Assembly: GCF_023898315.1 (NCBI RefSeq)
Contig: NC_064614.1
Location: 703,996,720-704,060,719, forward strand
Reading direction: 5' to 3'
DNA: 64,000 bases
Origin: Schistocerca nitens
Taxonomy: Eukaryota > Arthropoda > Insecta > Orthoptera > Acrididae
Numbering within the stretch: position 1 is the stretch's first letter; every line of letters starts with the position of its first letter. The translations under genes were made by a program, and so were the position numbers. The notes under the pieces are model-generated. The model saw only the letters and a program-made list of their open reading frames with translations. It ran no database searches and had not been told where the DNA came from. Positions 1 through 11,075 of the stretch are shown here, piece after piece.

Positions 1-47
1 CGAATGTGGTTCAGTAAAGTAAGGTAAAGATAAAAAAGGAAACGCAG

Positions 48-249
48 AAGGTGGAAGGCAAAAGGACAGAAACACAGTTGCAGTGAGAAGAGCTCTAGCT
101 ACTTTGAGAAGAGAAAAATGAGGTTTGTTAAAGCTCTAGTTGAAGAAGGACAAGAGGACTTTCATGAGCCTGTGCACCTCCTTCCCACTCTTACCAATAT
201 GACAGCTAAAGAATGTCTATTGAGGATGAAAAATTATCTGAACATCTAA
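48..249 (+). other. Short unidentified open frame
   Basis: One frame is open from about 48 to a TAA ending at 249 (about 66 codons, one internal ATG at 118). It is fairly charged, with a Lys/Arg-rich first half and a DFHEPVHLLPTLTNMTAKEC segment in the second half. An AG lies just before it (position 47), so an exon-like reading is possible. I do not recognise the product. It could be a decayed transposon ORF or chance. Confidence 0.15.
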
Positions 250-1100
250 AGGCCACGGATAGACCTCTTGCCTAAAATACCCACAGACTAGTACCTTGAT
301 AATCCAGAGTTTCTCGTAAGTTGAGTGAACTTCTGTGTGTCAGATACAGAAGCGAAGATTAAACCAACAAGGAAGCCTTGCGGGCTTTTCTGCCCCCTTC
401 CGTTCCCTACATTCTTACATGATTTGGAGGTCAGTGCCCATATGTGAATTTCCTAAAATAGTAAAACGTATTTCTAAAAAAAGGAACATACATGAATATT
501 TTGGAATACATTCTAAGCAGAGAAAATTTTGACCTCATTGACGTAATTGCCAGTAGCTTACTGAATGCATAACGAATGGGTCTGGTAATTGTGAAGTCAG
601 TCAGCTTCTTGTTATTAACAACTTCTTTGTTACTGTTATTTAAATTACATATTAATTATAAAATGGAAATGTTAATCAATAGATATTAAATTGTAATTTT
701 TAATAAAACATCTTTTAATTTTTAATTACTGGTTGTATGAAAGTTAATTAAAATTTGGTACAGACATGCAAAGTGCCATATTGTTAGATGAAAAAGATTT
801 TGTACAGTAATAATACTGTTCAGTATTTATAAATAAAACCTTATTTCACTTTCTGTTCGATGTTCCTCATTCTTATAAAAAATTTGAATTAATTGTGAAC
901 ACACACATTTTTCATGCGATTAATAATTAAAAATAAAAAGATATTGTCTTTATTAAAGAACTGTGATTAAATTTTCCATTTTTTAATATATATGAAATTT
1001 AAATGGATTAAAAAAAGTTGCTACTAGTGAGATTTGAACCAGTTACTTAACAATATTTTTTTTTCCCCCTGAATTTTTGGAGGGTTCTTTTTTGAAAATT
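250..1100. other. AT-rich intronic sequence without recognisable features
   Basis: No transposase, reverse transcriptase or RNA gene is evident. Near 1030 there is a tRNA box-B-like word on the minus strand, but it has no box A partner, so it was not called. Confidence 0.5.
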
Positions 1101-1101
1101 A

Positions 1102-1665
1102 ATGTCTGAGCACTTCGCTTTAAATGCTATGAGTATAAAGAAAACAGCAGATTGTCAATCTGTAAGTCCCCTTGTAAGTAATTACGTTTTTCCAGGCTTC
1201 CAAGTTTTTGCACACTCATTAGCTTATGCTGATGATATTTTAGTGATATTGTCCACTGATCTATCAACAGCAGTAGCAAGACTGAGTTAAAAGTTAATAC
1301 TTTAAAAGCACAGTACATGGTGATAGAGTGAGAATTTAGAAACTATGCCTCACTCCTTAAATAATCTTTTGCACTGCTGTTGATAACCAAGGAAGCTGTG
1401 TGTTTTTATTCTGTAAAATTGTATTGCGCAAAAGTTCATGTAACAGTTTTTAGCGTGTAAATATGCGTGTAACCAATCTTATCGTTCATCAGATAGTGCC
1501 AGCAAATTAATCTGCTAACAGATGGGAAGAAATTTATGAGCAATGCAATGACAAAAAATACATGACGATAAATATAAATGGGCCAATAATTTCAAATATG
1601 AGGAACCATACTGTCAGAAACAGATCAAGTGAAGCAGAGATTAAAATTGGAATCCTGCTTGATAA
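1102..1665 (+). pseudogene. LINE reverse transcriptase relic, left part (interrupted by Tc1)
   Basis: Around 1205-1285 the translation reads HSLAYADDILVILSTDLSTA, which carries the Y-A-D-D motif C of a reverse transcriptase. The frame is broken soon after. At 1630-1665 a short segment reads EIKIGILLDN. This joins in frame to RCMCFLG at 3093 onward if the intervening Tc1 element is removed, matching the C-terminal part of an APE-type LINE polyprotein. The relic is heavily decayed and lacks most of its 5' half. Confidence 0.55.
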
Positions 1666-1667
1666 TA

Positions 1668-3090
1668 CACTCCTGGAAATGGAAAAAAGAACACATTGAC
1701 ACCGGTGTGTCAGACCCACCATACTTGCTCCGGACACTGCGAGAGGGCTGTACAAGCAATGATCACACGCACGGCACAGCGGACACACCAGGAACCGCAG
1801 TGTTGGCCGTCGAATGGCGCTAGCTGCGCAGCATTTGTGCACCGCCGCCGTCAGTGTCAGCCAGTTTGCCGTGGCATACGGAGCTCCATCGCAGTCTTTA
1901 ACACTGGTAGCATGCCGCGACAGCGTGGACGTGAACCGTATGTGCAGTTGACGGACTTTGAGCGAGGGCGTATAGTGGGCATGCGGGAGGCCGGGTGGAC
2001 GTACCGCCGAATTGCTCAACACGTGGGGCGTGAGGTCTCCACAGTACATCAATGTTGTCGCCAGTGGTCGGCGGAAGGTGCACGTGCCCGTCGACCCGGG
2101 ACCGGACCGCAGCGACGCACGGATGCACGCCAAGACTGTAGGATCCTACGCAGTGCCGTAGGGGACCGCACCGCCACTTCCCAGCAAATTAGGGACACTG
2201 TTGCTCCTGGGGTATCGGCGAGGACCATTCGCAACCGTCTCCATGAAGCTGGGCTACGGTCCCGCACACCGTTAGGCCGTCTTCCGCTCACGCCCCAACG
2301 TCATGCAGCCCGCCTCCAGTGGTGTCGCGACAGGCGTGAATGGAGGGACGAATGGAGACGTGTCGTCTTCAGCGATGAGAGTCGCTTCTGCCTTGGTGCC
2401 AATGATGGTCGTATGCGTGTTTGGCGCCGTGCAGGTGAGCGCCACAATCAGGACTGCATACGACCGAGGCACACAGGGCCAACACCCGGCATCATGGTGT
2501 GGGGAGCGATCTCCTACACTGGCCGTACACCACTGGTGATCGTCGAGGGGGACACTGAATAGTGCACGGTACATCCAAACCGTCATCGAACCCATCGTTC
2601 TACCATTCCTAGACCGGCAAGGGAACTTGCTGTTCCAACAGGACAATGCACGTCCGCATGTATCCCGTGCCACCCAACGTGCTCTAGAAGGTGTAAGTCA
2701 ACTACCCTGGCCAGCAAGATCTCCGGATCTGTCCCCCTTTGAGCATGTTTGGGACTGGATGAAGCGTCGTCTCACGCGGTCTGCACGTCCAGCACGAACG
2801 CTGGTCCAACTGAGGCGCCAGGTGGAAATGGCATGGCAAGCCGTTCCACAGGACTACATCCAGCATCTCTACGATCGTCTCCATGGGAGAATAGCAGCCT
2901 GCATTGCTGCGAAAGGTGGATATACACTGTACTAGTGCCGACATTGTGCATGCTCTGTTGCCTGTGTCTATGTGCCTGTGGTTCTGTCAGTGTGATCATG
3001 TGATGTATCTGACCCCAGGAATGTGTCAATAAAGTTTCCCCTTCCTGGGACAATGAATTCACGGTGTTCTTATTTCAATTTCCAGGAGTG
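1668..3090 (+). mobile_element. Tc1/mariner-superfamily DNA transposon with inverted ends and TA duplication
   Basis: The element is 1423 bp. Its 27-bp terminal inverted repeats begin CACTCCTGGAAAT at 1668-1694 and 3064-3090, differing at only two positions. Both sides are flanked by TA (1666-1667 and 3091-3092), the Tc1/mariner target duplication. A single transposase gene fills most of the inside and an AATAAA lies at 3028-3033. GC content is clearly higher than in the surrounding AT-rich intron. The near-identical ends and a single visible frame break suggest a relatively young copy. It sits inside a LINE relic. Confidence 0.93.
1912..2935 (+). pseudogene. Tc1-like transposase, one frameshift
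   Basis: Tc1-family transposase that would bind the inverted ends and cut and rejoin DNA with a DDE catalytic triad. The start MPRQRGREPYVQLTDFERGRI (1912) was chosen because it directly precedes the helix-turn-helix DNA-binding region. Catalytic candidates are D in FSDESRF (2374-2376), D in QQDNARPH (2642-2644) and E in SPFEHVWD (2741-2743). I count 32 residues between the second D and the E, where Tc1 elements usually have 34. The frame breaks near 2545-2550 inside a run of five G, after which the coding continues one frame over to a stop at 2933-2935. Everything else appears open, so this is a recently inactivated gene. Confidence 0.9.
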
Positions 3091-3092
3091 TA

Positions 3093-3600
3093 GATGCATG
3101 TGTTTTCTTGGCTAACTACTGAACTCTTCCTGGAGTGTGTCAACAGTGCTCAAGTTGAGAATCTAGAAGACTTGCATACTCTCTGTTGTTCTGTATCAAT
3201 GTCACACTTGAGAAACATAAGAACTAAAACAGCTCTTCACTTTTGAGAGGTGGATCCTCAAGAAAACCTATGGTCTTATTAGAGACAGTGAATCTGAAGA
3301 GTGGACAGTTTTCCACCATGAAGCCGCCCAACATAGTAGAGATGGTTAAAGCAGTACCATAGAGCTGGGTTGACCAAATGGCTAGAACGAAAAAAAACTA
3401 ATGGTCAAAGTTTTCTCTGGATGTGGACCAGATGGCGTAAGACGTATATGAAGATTTAGGAAGAGAGGATGGTGAAAAAGGCCTTTCAACTGCTGAATTC
3501 TGTGACAACTGGAAGAGGATTGCAGGAAATTAACTGGGGTGGAGAACCTTAATCATTGACTCATGTGGCCCCATGAGTCTGACCACTTAAGAAGAAGAAG
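3093..3600 (+). pseudogene. LINE relic, right part (3' end with AAG-rich tail)
   Basis: This continues the LINE relic after the Tc1 insertion. Broken frames contain segments such as KTYGLIRDSESEEW (about 3250-3300), typical of the stretch after the reverse transcriptase in many arthropod LINEs, then decayed matches to the basic C-terminus. It ends in a GAAGAAGAAG tail near 3590-3600, suitable as a LINE 3' terminus. Several stops and frameshifts show it is dead. Confidence 0.5.
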
Positions 3601-3621
3601 ATTTTGCTGGAACCACAGTCA

Positions 3622-4203
3622 TGGTAAATTTTTTAATGGTGCTGCTGCCATTTGATTAATAACTATTATTTTATTGTTATATGATCAAGATTTCAACCTT
3701 AGGCCATTTTCGAGTATAAAAGCTTATTAATATGTCAAAAGATGTCAGACTGGTATGAAATAAGTCCTTGTTGAAAAAGCATATTTGGTCATATAGGCCA
3801 GATCTGTCATTAGTAAAGTGGGAATATCTCTAAAACACCTAAGTATATTGCAGATTCTCATTTCTGCTCTCTATAGCTCAGATGTGATATGAGAACACTA
3901 AACAAGTATTATTGGTTAGCAGTTTCATGTAACAGATGTGCTATGGGGTCCAGAAATGAAAGTCTTCAATATATTTATGCATTTTAGTGATGTTCTCACT
4001 TCTAATAATGTCAAATCTGGCCCATATGACCAGATATGCTGTTTTGACAAGGACTTGTACCTCATACCAGTCTGATGTATTATGACATACAAATAAGTTT
4101 TTATACTTGAAAATGGCCTAAGGCCAAAATCCAGATCATATAAGAATAAAATAAAAATTATTACTGTCAAATGGCGGCAGCATCATTCAAAAAATAATTG
4201 GCA
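3622..4203. mobile_element. Foldback (long inverted repeat) element
   Basis: The left arm (about 3622-3866) is the imperfect reverse complement of the right arm (about 3951-4203), with roughly 84 bases between them. Shared words include TGCTGC(T/C)GCCATTTGA at the outer ends, and GGCCATTTTC(G/A)AGTATAAA and CAGACTGGTATGA further in. There is no coding potential. It could be a non-autonomous DNA transposon or the inverted terminal repeats of a retroelement lacking its body. I found no convincing target duplication. Confidence 0.75.
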
Positions 4204-5086
4204 TATGTCATAGTAGCACTAAAAGTTCAGGAACTAGTTAAATGTGTATAGGCGTTCAATAGTAGTCAAATAATATGGAAAGGGATGTAGTAAGGTAATT
4301 AGAGAGACAGTGGAATAATGAAGTCCAAATGGAATAAAGTAAGGACATACATTTCATTACAGACTAAAGAGGAAAATCAGGTATAGGCTTAATTATAGAG
4401 ACCTCCCTCCCTCCCCCCCCCCCTCCCAAAAAAAAAACCTATATATATATATATAGTCTCGACTCATCTCTCTCTTCCATTTTCAGTTTTCTCTTTCTTT
4501 TGCTTCTACTTCTACCTCTATCCATCCCTCTTTTTTCATGCCACTCTCTCTCACTGACCATCAGTATCTCCTCTCTCTTTGTCTCCCACTGCCATTTTCT
4601 CATTTTATTAGGCCAACTCTCTTCCTCTCCCCCCTCTCCTGTCACTGTTTCACTGCTACTATCTTTCAGCACAACATGAAGATTTAGACAACTGGTTCCT
4701 CACTTTTTTCCATCAGTGTTTTAAAGAGGAACACATTTGCCTGTTTGTTGCTCCGACAGGAGCATATTTTGGCTGGTTCCCTTCTTTTCCAAGTTACAGC
4801 AGTGTGTGCTGCTTGTATATAACGAATTTTGTTCATCAGTAAAGTTTTGACAACTAATTTATTTACTTCAGTTTTTTGGGGTTTTCGAAGGAACTGCCCA
4901 AGAACAGTTGGTTCTTTCATAAACCACTTGAGGTCTGCTGTAGACCACATCTAGTGCAAAATATCCATCCGATTTGCTCAACAAGCCTGTGATGGAGGAA
5001 GTGTGTAATATTTAAATGTTGACCCTGTACTGTACGGTTCTTACAGTAAGCCCGTTCTTCTGACAGGTACACAAGTGATCGCCAGG
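4204..5086. other. Intronic sequence with pyrimidine tract and AT repeat
   Basis: Contains a C/T-rich run (4401-4430), an A run, an (AT)n stretch (4441-4455) and a long CT-rich segment to about 4660. No gene is recognised; the predicted frames over the CT-rich part are low complexity. Confidence 0.5.
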
Positions 5087-5830
5087 TCAAAAACTGTCCA
5101 AAAGACTTGACCCTTTATCTCTGTGATCAGTAGAACCCGTGATATAAGCCCTGAAAAAATGGTAATTTTTAGTGGTACCGTGTACTGTCATGCACAGACA
5201 GATATTGAGATTTGGTGATTTAGTGGGCCAGTGAAAGTGCAATAGGATACCTGAGTGTTCTTCAAACTGGAACATATGCTTGCAGCCCTTTGAACACAGT
5301 TGTTGTCTTGGAAGATAGGAGTGTGCACAGCATACTCATGATGAGGATGTAGGAGAAAGTTCAACACTTTGTGACAAAGAATGTTAAAATAAACTTCCAA
5401 CTTCATGTTTATGGTAACATGAATGATTGGGACAAAGTACAGGTATGATACATGTCCCACAAAACATCACAGAACCATCTTTGGCCTGAAGTATAACCTC
5501 CATGCACAGCAGATTAAATGTTTCATTCAGCCATTGCCTTGCATCATTTGTAAAGAGGAAAAATTGTGGCTCATCAGGCCAAACTACACATCTCCAGACT
5601 GCTATTGTCCATTTTTTATGTTGTTTGGCCTGTTGATGATGTGCAGTTTTATTAACCACTGTGAGTAATGGCCATTTGTAAGGTGCCAGTCTCCAAATGT
5701 TCATTGCAGGCAGTTCCATTCACGCTGTTCTCTAAGAATCTCCTTGAGGTGGACCAGCTTTCCACTGACAGAACCAATTGCTGTTGGGTCTGAAATTGTC
5801 ATTGAAAAGGTGTGAAACTTTGTCATCCCC
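5087..5830 (-). pseudogene. Decayed Tc1-like transposase, minus strand
   Basis: Three overlapping minus-strand frames together resemble a Tc1 transposase. QHKKWTIAVWRCVVWPDEPQ (about 5600) corresponds to the segment holding the first catalytic D. FQDNNCVQRAA (about 5300) corresponds to the second D block, and WPTKSPNLNICL (about 5220) to the SPDLNPIE block, where the catalytic E is replaced. Many stops and frameshifts are present. Inverted ends could not be located with confidence. It is older than the Tc1 copy at 1668-3090 and belongs to a different family. Confidence 0.7.
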
Positions 5831-6200
5831 AGTCAGTTAGGATCTTTTAACGACTTTGTTACATGGCTTGTGTGTGAATGATACACAAACAAATTGGGCA
5901 GCTTCATTCATGATCTGATCATGGGCACATCCAAATACACCATCACCTTTCTGCCATTCTGTTATGTCTCTATGTTGACCCACTATACTGCACTAATTCT
6001 ATCCACCCAACTGACTCGCACATAACTCATCTGTCCTGTGACTAAGGTAAGTGAGAGTGTCATACGATTGCCTCCACTTCTACACAATCTACACCACTAC
6101 AAAGTCACCAGTGTGCTGTTTCAGCCTAGCACTTTTTTTTTACATTAGTGGAATTGCTGAGACATGATACTTATCTGTAACACTTTATTCTGGAACGAAA
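5831..6200. other. Possible upstream remainder of the minus-strand Tc1 relic
   Basis: No clear protein match; the position fits the N-terminal DNA-binding part of the relic at 5087-5830 in a very decayed state. Confidence 0.25.
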
Positions 6201-6204
6201 TAGA

Positions 6205-6480
6205 AACTTCTTTTGTCTAGGAGGCAATGGACTAAATTTTATATTTTATCAGACAGCAATGTAATTGCACAGGAAATGATGATCGTAAGCCCCTTTCAGA
6301 CTCCAAGTGATCGTAGACTTGTAACATGGATAGTAAAAGTGGGTACTAACCTTAAAACAAAAAGTCTTATTATACAGGAAGTAAGTCAGAAATCTAAATT
6401 ATGAGCACTTATTGAAGAATTGGGATATACATGGGATGAAATTAAACAAAATCCTCAGTATTTTAGAAAATGAAGATGAT
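6205..6480 (+). pseudogene. LINE endonuclease-end fragment
   Basis: The translation contains FQTPSDRRLVTWIVKVGTN followed, one short gap on, by LIEELGYTWDEIKQN. The first part resembles the SDH(R/H)LV end of APE-type endonucleases of RTE-like LINEs followed by their usual linker. Only this fragment is recognisable, and the histidine of SDH is R here. Confidence 0.45.
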
Positions 6481-6639
6481 GTGGCTATACGGAAAAAGGG
6501 CAATTATTGAAGAAAGATTATTAGGCAAACACCAATAGTTGCAGGTGTGAAAAGTGAAAAGTAAATGAACATCTGAAACAGACTGAGACAACTGTTAAAA
6601 AATAGGGGAAAATTTCAAGCAAATGATAAATGTTAAATG

Positions 6640-6862
6640 AATTAAATAGACGGAATTGTAATGACTGAATCAATTGTAGTCAAATCATCAAAATATATAG
6701 TGACATGAAACAGCATCAGTGCTAACCATTCAGATATTCTGAACCTGCAGTGTAAGGTATATGAGAACTGAAAACCTGTGCCAGACTGAGACTCAAACCC
6801 AACAGTCTGCTTTCCACAAGCAGTAGATTTAACCATTGCGCTATCAGTGCCTGCCTCCAAAC
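6640..6862 (-). mobile_element. tRNA-derived SINE, minus strand
   Basis: Read on the minus strand, the sequence begins GGCACTGATAGCGCAATGGT, with a box-A-like TAGCGCAATGG. About 40 bases later comes a box-B-like GGGTTTGAGTC, then the SINE-type body CTCAGTCTGGCACAGG and an A/T-rich 3' end. The two boxes form a RNA polymerase III internal promoter. A similar 3' tail sequence recurs near 7012-7090, hinting at another fragment. Confidence 0.65.
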
Positions 6863-7093
6863 CTAATGCTAACTTTCTTTATTAATGATATTTCTACTTA
6901 CGATTTCTGAACCCAACTACCAGAGGTTCTGATACAAATTATGTGACAATAGTACCACTGGGGTACAGAATCGATGGAGGACTGTATCCTACCCTGCCAC
7001 AGGCGGTGTATATAAAATGAATTAAATACACCAAAATGAAATAAATGGATCATTGGGGATGAAATCAGTTGAGTTGCAATGACATGAAAGTAT
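6863..7093. other. Short spacer, possible SINE tail fragment
   Basis: No gene seen. Positions 7012-7090 share words (ATGAATTAAATA, GACATGAAA) with the 3' part of the neighbouring SINE. Confidence 0.3.
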
Positions 7094-8968
7094 GTTGTTG
7101 TTGTTGTTATTGTGGTCTTCAGTCCTGAGACTGGTGTGATGCAGCTCACCATGCTAATCTATCCTGTGCAAGCTTCTTCATTTCCCAGTACCTACTGCAA
7201 CCTACATCCTTCTGAATCTGCTTAGTGTATTCATCTCTTGGTCTCCCTCTACGATTTTTACCCTCCACGCTGCCCTCCAAAGCTAAATTTGTGATCCCTT
7301 GATGCCTCAGAACATGTCCTACCAACTGATCCCTTCTTCTAGTCAAGTTGTGCCACAAACTTATCTTCTCCCCAATCCTATTCAATACCTCCTCATTAGT
7401 TATGTGATCTACCCATCTAATCTTCAGCATTCTTCTGTAGCACCACATTTCGAAAGCTTCTATTGTTTTGACTTAGGACTTTCAATGTTTTGTCAAATTC
7501 TTCATGCAGTATCATATGTCCCATCTTACCTTCATCTGTGCCCTCTTTCATTGCTATAATATTGCCTTCAAGTACATTTCCCCTGTATAGATCCTCTGTA
7601 TACTCCTTCCACCTTTCAGCTTTCCCTTCTTTGTGTAGTACTGGTTCTCCATCTGAGCTCTTGATATTCATACAGGTGGTTCTCTTATCTCCAGAAGCCT
7701 CTTAAACACTCCTGTAGGCAGTATCTTTCTTTCCCCTAGTGATATGTGCTTTGAAATCCCTACATTTGTCTCTTACCCATCCCTGCTTAGCCATTTTGCA
7801 CTTCCTGTCCCTCTCATTTTTTAAACGTTTATATTCTCTTTCACCTGCTTCATTCACTGCGGTTTTATATTTTCTCCTTTCATCAATTAAATTCAGTATC
7901 TCCGTGTTACCCAAGTATTTCTAATAGTCCTCATCTTTTTATCTACTTGATCCTCTGCTGCCTTCACTATTTCATCTCTCAAAACTAACCATTCTACTTC
8001 TACCGTATTCCTTTCCCCTGTTCTTGTCAATCATTCTGTAATGCTGCTCCTGAAACACTCTACAACCCTCTGTTCTTTCAGTTTATTCAGTTCCCATATC
8101 CTTAAATTCCTACCATTTTGCAAATTCTTCAGTTTTAATCTACAGCTCATAACCAGTAAACTGGTCAGAGTCCACATCTGCCCCTGGAAATGTCTTACAG
8201 TTTAAAATCTGGTTCCAAAATCTCTGTCTTACGATTATATAATCAGTCTGAAACCTTCCAGTGTTTCCAGGTCTCTGTCACATGTACTACCTTCGTTCAT
8301 TACTCTTAAACCAAGTGTTAGTGATGATTAAATTATGCTCTGTTCAAAATTCTACCAGGCGGCTTCATCTTTCATTCCTTTCCCCCAGTCCATATTCACC
8401 TATTTTTCCTTCTGTCCCTTTTCCTACTGTTACTGTGGTGAGTGTGGGCTTTGTGTCTGTCTTGGTTACAGTAATACATTCAGTATGCTGTTCATAGTAG
8501 ATTCTTCACATTCCTATTTTCTTATTCAACATTAAACATACTCCTGCATTACCCCTGTATTATTTTGTATTTATTACCCTTTATTCAGCTGACCTGAGGT
8601 CCTGTTCCTCCTACCACTGAAACTCATTAACTCCCACTGTATCTAACTTTAACCTATCCATCTCCATTTTTAAATTTTCTAATCTACCTGCTTGATTAAG
8701 AGCTCTGACATTCCATGCTCTGATCCATAGAATGCTACTTTTGTTTCTCATAACAACATCCTCCTGGGTAGTCTCTGCTCGGGGAACTATTTTACCTCAG
8801 GAATATTTTACCCAAGAGGATGCCATCATCATTTGACCGTACAGCAGTGCTGCATTCCCTCAGGAAAAATTAAGGCTGTAGTTCCTCCCTTGCTTTCAGC
8901 TTGTGGTTGCACCTAGAAGAGGCATGCAAACCTCTCCGCCGACTGCAAGGCCCATGGTTTGTGGGGGG
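7094..8968 (-). mobile_element. LINE (APE-type non-LTR retrotransposon), copy 1, minus strand, internally deleted
   Basis: The 3' end is at 7094, with a CAA-repeat tail on the minus strand (TTG repeats on +). Minus-strand frames show the C-terminal polyprotein segment MWCYRRMLKIRWVDHITNEE (about 7440), the linker before the reverse transcriptase (7417-7914), and endonuclease-proximal sequence up to about 8500. The central reverse transcriptase found in the other two copies is missing, so this copy has a large internal deletion. The region 8820-8968 is a 5' untranslated segment also hinted at in copy 2. It belongs to the same family as 27753-30319 and 62608-63696. Confidence 0.85.
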
Positions 8969-9084
8969 CATTATATAAGTACCTCTCTTAATTGCTACCT
9001 TTTTTATACATAAAATTCATTTTCTAAGATTCTAAGCTTTTTTTTCTTAATTTAATCTGGTATATCCTCCTCCTTGTATACAGT
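8969..9084. other. AT-rich spacer
   Basis: Nothing recognised. Confidence 0.4.
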
Positions 9085-9367
9085 AATAAGCCAAAGAATT
9101 GTGACCACTATCTACCACTAGAATGAGTACCACTTGGTGACATTGCAAACACGTGACATGGAAAGCAAAGTATGTAAGTTGAGCAGAGAAAAATGGGAAA
9201 TCATTCCAGTGATATTATGGGTTGCAAATGGGAAAATCCACTGACATACAAGAGACTTGGACGGAGGACAAATTTTTATAGCTCAGTCCCGGTAATGATA
9301 TTTCTCAGAAACAGCAAAGCTAGTCAGTTGTTCCTGAGCTAATGTTGTGAGCACCTATGGAATGTGG
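9085..9367 (+). mobile_element. Possible 5' part of a decayed Tc1-type element
   Basis: Non-coding or decayed sequence with a weak segment (ISQKQQS-like, near 9300) compatible with the N-terminal helix-turn-helix of a Tc1-type transposase. Its partner would be the transposase relic at 10690-11075. The two are separated by a PLE fragment flanked by GAATGTGG on both sides. Confidence 0.35.
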
Positions 9368-10249
9368 TTGAAATCAAACAGTGGAAAATCCAGGATGGAA
9401 TGTAACAATATTGTGAAAAGGGAAGTTGCTACTCACCATATAGCGGAGACACTGAGTCGCAGATAGCCACAACAAAAAGACTGTCACTAATATAGATTTC
9501 AGCCCATAAGACCTTCGTTATAATTAGACGGCAAACACACGCATACACACTCACGTAAATGCAACTCACACTCACGACTGCGGTCTCAGGCAACTGAGGC
9601 AACACTGCAAGCACAGCACCAGTGCATGATGGGAGTGGTGACTAGGTGGAGGTAAGGAGAATGCAGGGGAGGGGAGGGGGAGGGATAGTAGGGTAGGTGT
9701 GGCAGACAGTGTCATGCTGTTGGGGAGGGTGGAAGGATGAGGTGGAAAGATGGCAAGGCAGCTGTGTGCAGTCTGGAGATTAGACAGAGTGGCAGGGGGG
9801 GAGGGGGGGGGAATAGCAGAATAAGAGAGAAGTAAAAAGACTGTGTGCAATGGAGGATGGTGGCTGTGTAGTGTTGGAATGGGAACAGGGAAGGGGCTGG
9901 ATGGGAGAGGACAATGACTAATGAAGGTTAAGGCCAGGAGGGTTACGGGAAAGTAGGATATATTGCAGGGAAAGTTCCCACCTGTGCAATTCAGAAAAGG
10001 TGGTGTTGGTGGGAAGGATCAATGTGGCACAGGCTGTGAAGCAGCAGCTCGGACTGTGGTTGAAAGATGATGAAACCACAAATAGACAGCAAGGTGTTGG
10101 ACATCCATGAGTCATGACAAGATGTGGATGTCGGAGGTTTGTCCACTCTGTAAAGCAAGATAGGCAGCAATCAGGGCGCATCTGACAACATAGTTCATTA
10201 CTGGTGTCGGCACAAGGGTTGCGGAGCATATTGGTCAGCACACATTATT
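9368..10249 (-). mobile_element. Penelope-like element fragment, minus strand
   Basis: On the minus strand, 10241-9918 encodes the extreme C-terminus of a PLE protein, including LILPTNTTFSELHRWELSLQ and ending in NPPGLN. This matches the better preserved PLE copies at 34.8 and 62.5 kb (ILPTNTNLSEL, YPPGLN). The following part is a G-rich 3' untranslated region. The left edge (9385-9560) resembles a PLE terminal repeat. The fragment is bounded by GAATGTGG at 9360-9367 and 10250-10257, a candidate 8-bp target duplication. Confidence 0.7.
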
Positions 10250-10257
10250 GAATGTGG

Positions 10258-10689
10258 GGCTCCTCAGCTGACAACCCATACATGTTTTTATGTTCATCTG
10301 ATGACATTGTCAGTTATGATTGCAGTGGGCACAGGATCATCAAATTTGGATTGTGTATCAGTGAAAACGCATCTTCTGGTCAAGTAAACAACGTTTATTG
10401 TTATGTTAGATTGATGATTGCTCCTAGATATGCCACCATACAAGCATATGCTAGCTCAAAACATACACTATGTGGAAGATCAGCATATTGTACATTAGTG
10501 TCCTGAGCACTTATTTTCGTACCTATGTTTTTATAATACTGTTGACTGTCTGATTTTATAGTTACATAAATAAACACTCTTTTGAAGTGATGAGCTTGCA
10601 CTTCTTACTTTTTCAACTCAAAAGTGCCACAGGTTCAGGCCAGTGCAAGCAGTATTATAATAAGTGTGACTTTCACCTGGACCTCCACT
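10258..10689 (+). other. Sequence between PLE fragment and Tc1-type relic
   Basis: An open stretch (10252-10506) gives an unrecognised peptide (SSADNPYMF, SGHRIIKFG). It may belong to the middle of the decayed Tc1-type element. No firm assignment. Confidence 0.25.
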
Positions 10690-11075
10690 TGAGCTGGGAT
10701 AGTAATTGAAGGCACCACGACATCTGTGGACTATGTGAACATTACTGCAGAACACCTACCTCCCTTCAAACTGATGACTTTCGTAAAGGCAAATGGCATA
10801 TTCCTGTAGGATAAATGTCCTTGTCACAAGACAAAAGACTTGCTACATTTGTTTGAGGAACTTGATAGTGAACTCGTGCTGATGTCTTAGCCACCAGATT
10901 TTCTTAATCTGAATCCAGTGTAGCGCATCTGGCATGCTGTTGAGTGCCAGCTCCATTGCTGCAAACCACTGGCCTGTAATTTACAGAAATTGTATGACAT
11001 ATTGTAGAGATGTGGCGCCACAAATCTCCAGAAACCTACCATTAACTAATCAGATACATGTCACATACAATGGTT
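10690..11075 (+). pseudogene. Decayed Tc1/mariner-type transposase, C-terminal part
   Basis: Joined across stops, the + strand shows blocks in Tc1 order. VDYVNITAEHLPPFKL (about 10730) is followed by a degraded catalytic-D block ending CHKTKDLLHLFEELDSELV (about 10830), then PPDFLNLNPV.RIWHAVECQL (about 10890), in which LNPV/R replaces the LNPIE block, and then NLQKLYDILRDVAPQIS (about 10990). At least four stops are present and the second D appears lost. Very old. Confidence 0.6.

Noticed and set aside
1020-1060. tRNA-like box B (GGTTCAAATCTC, minus strand)
   Set aside because: No matching box A or cloverleaf within the expected distance.
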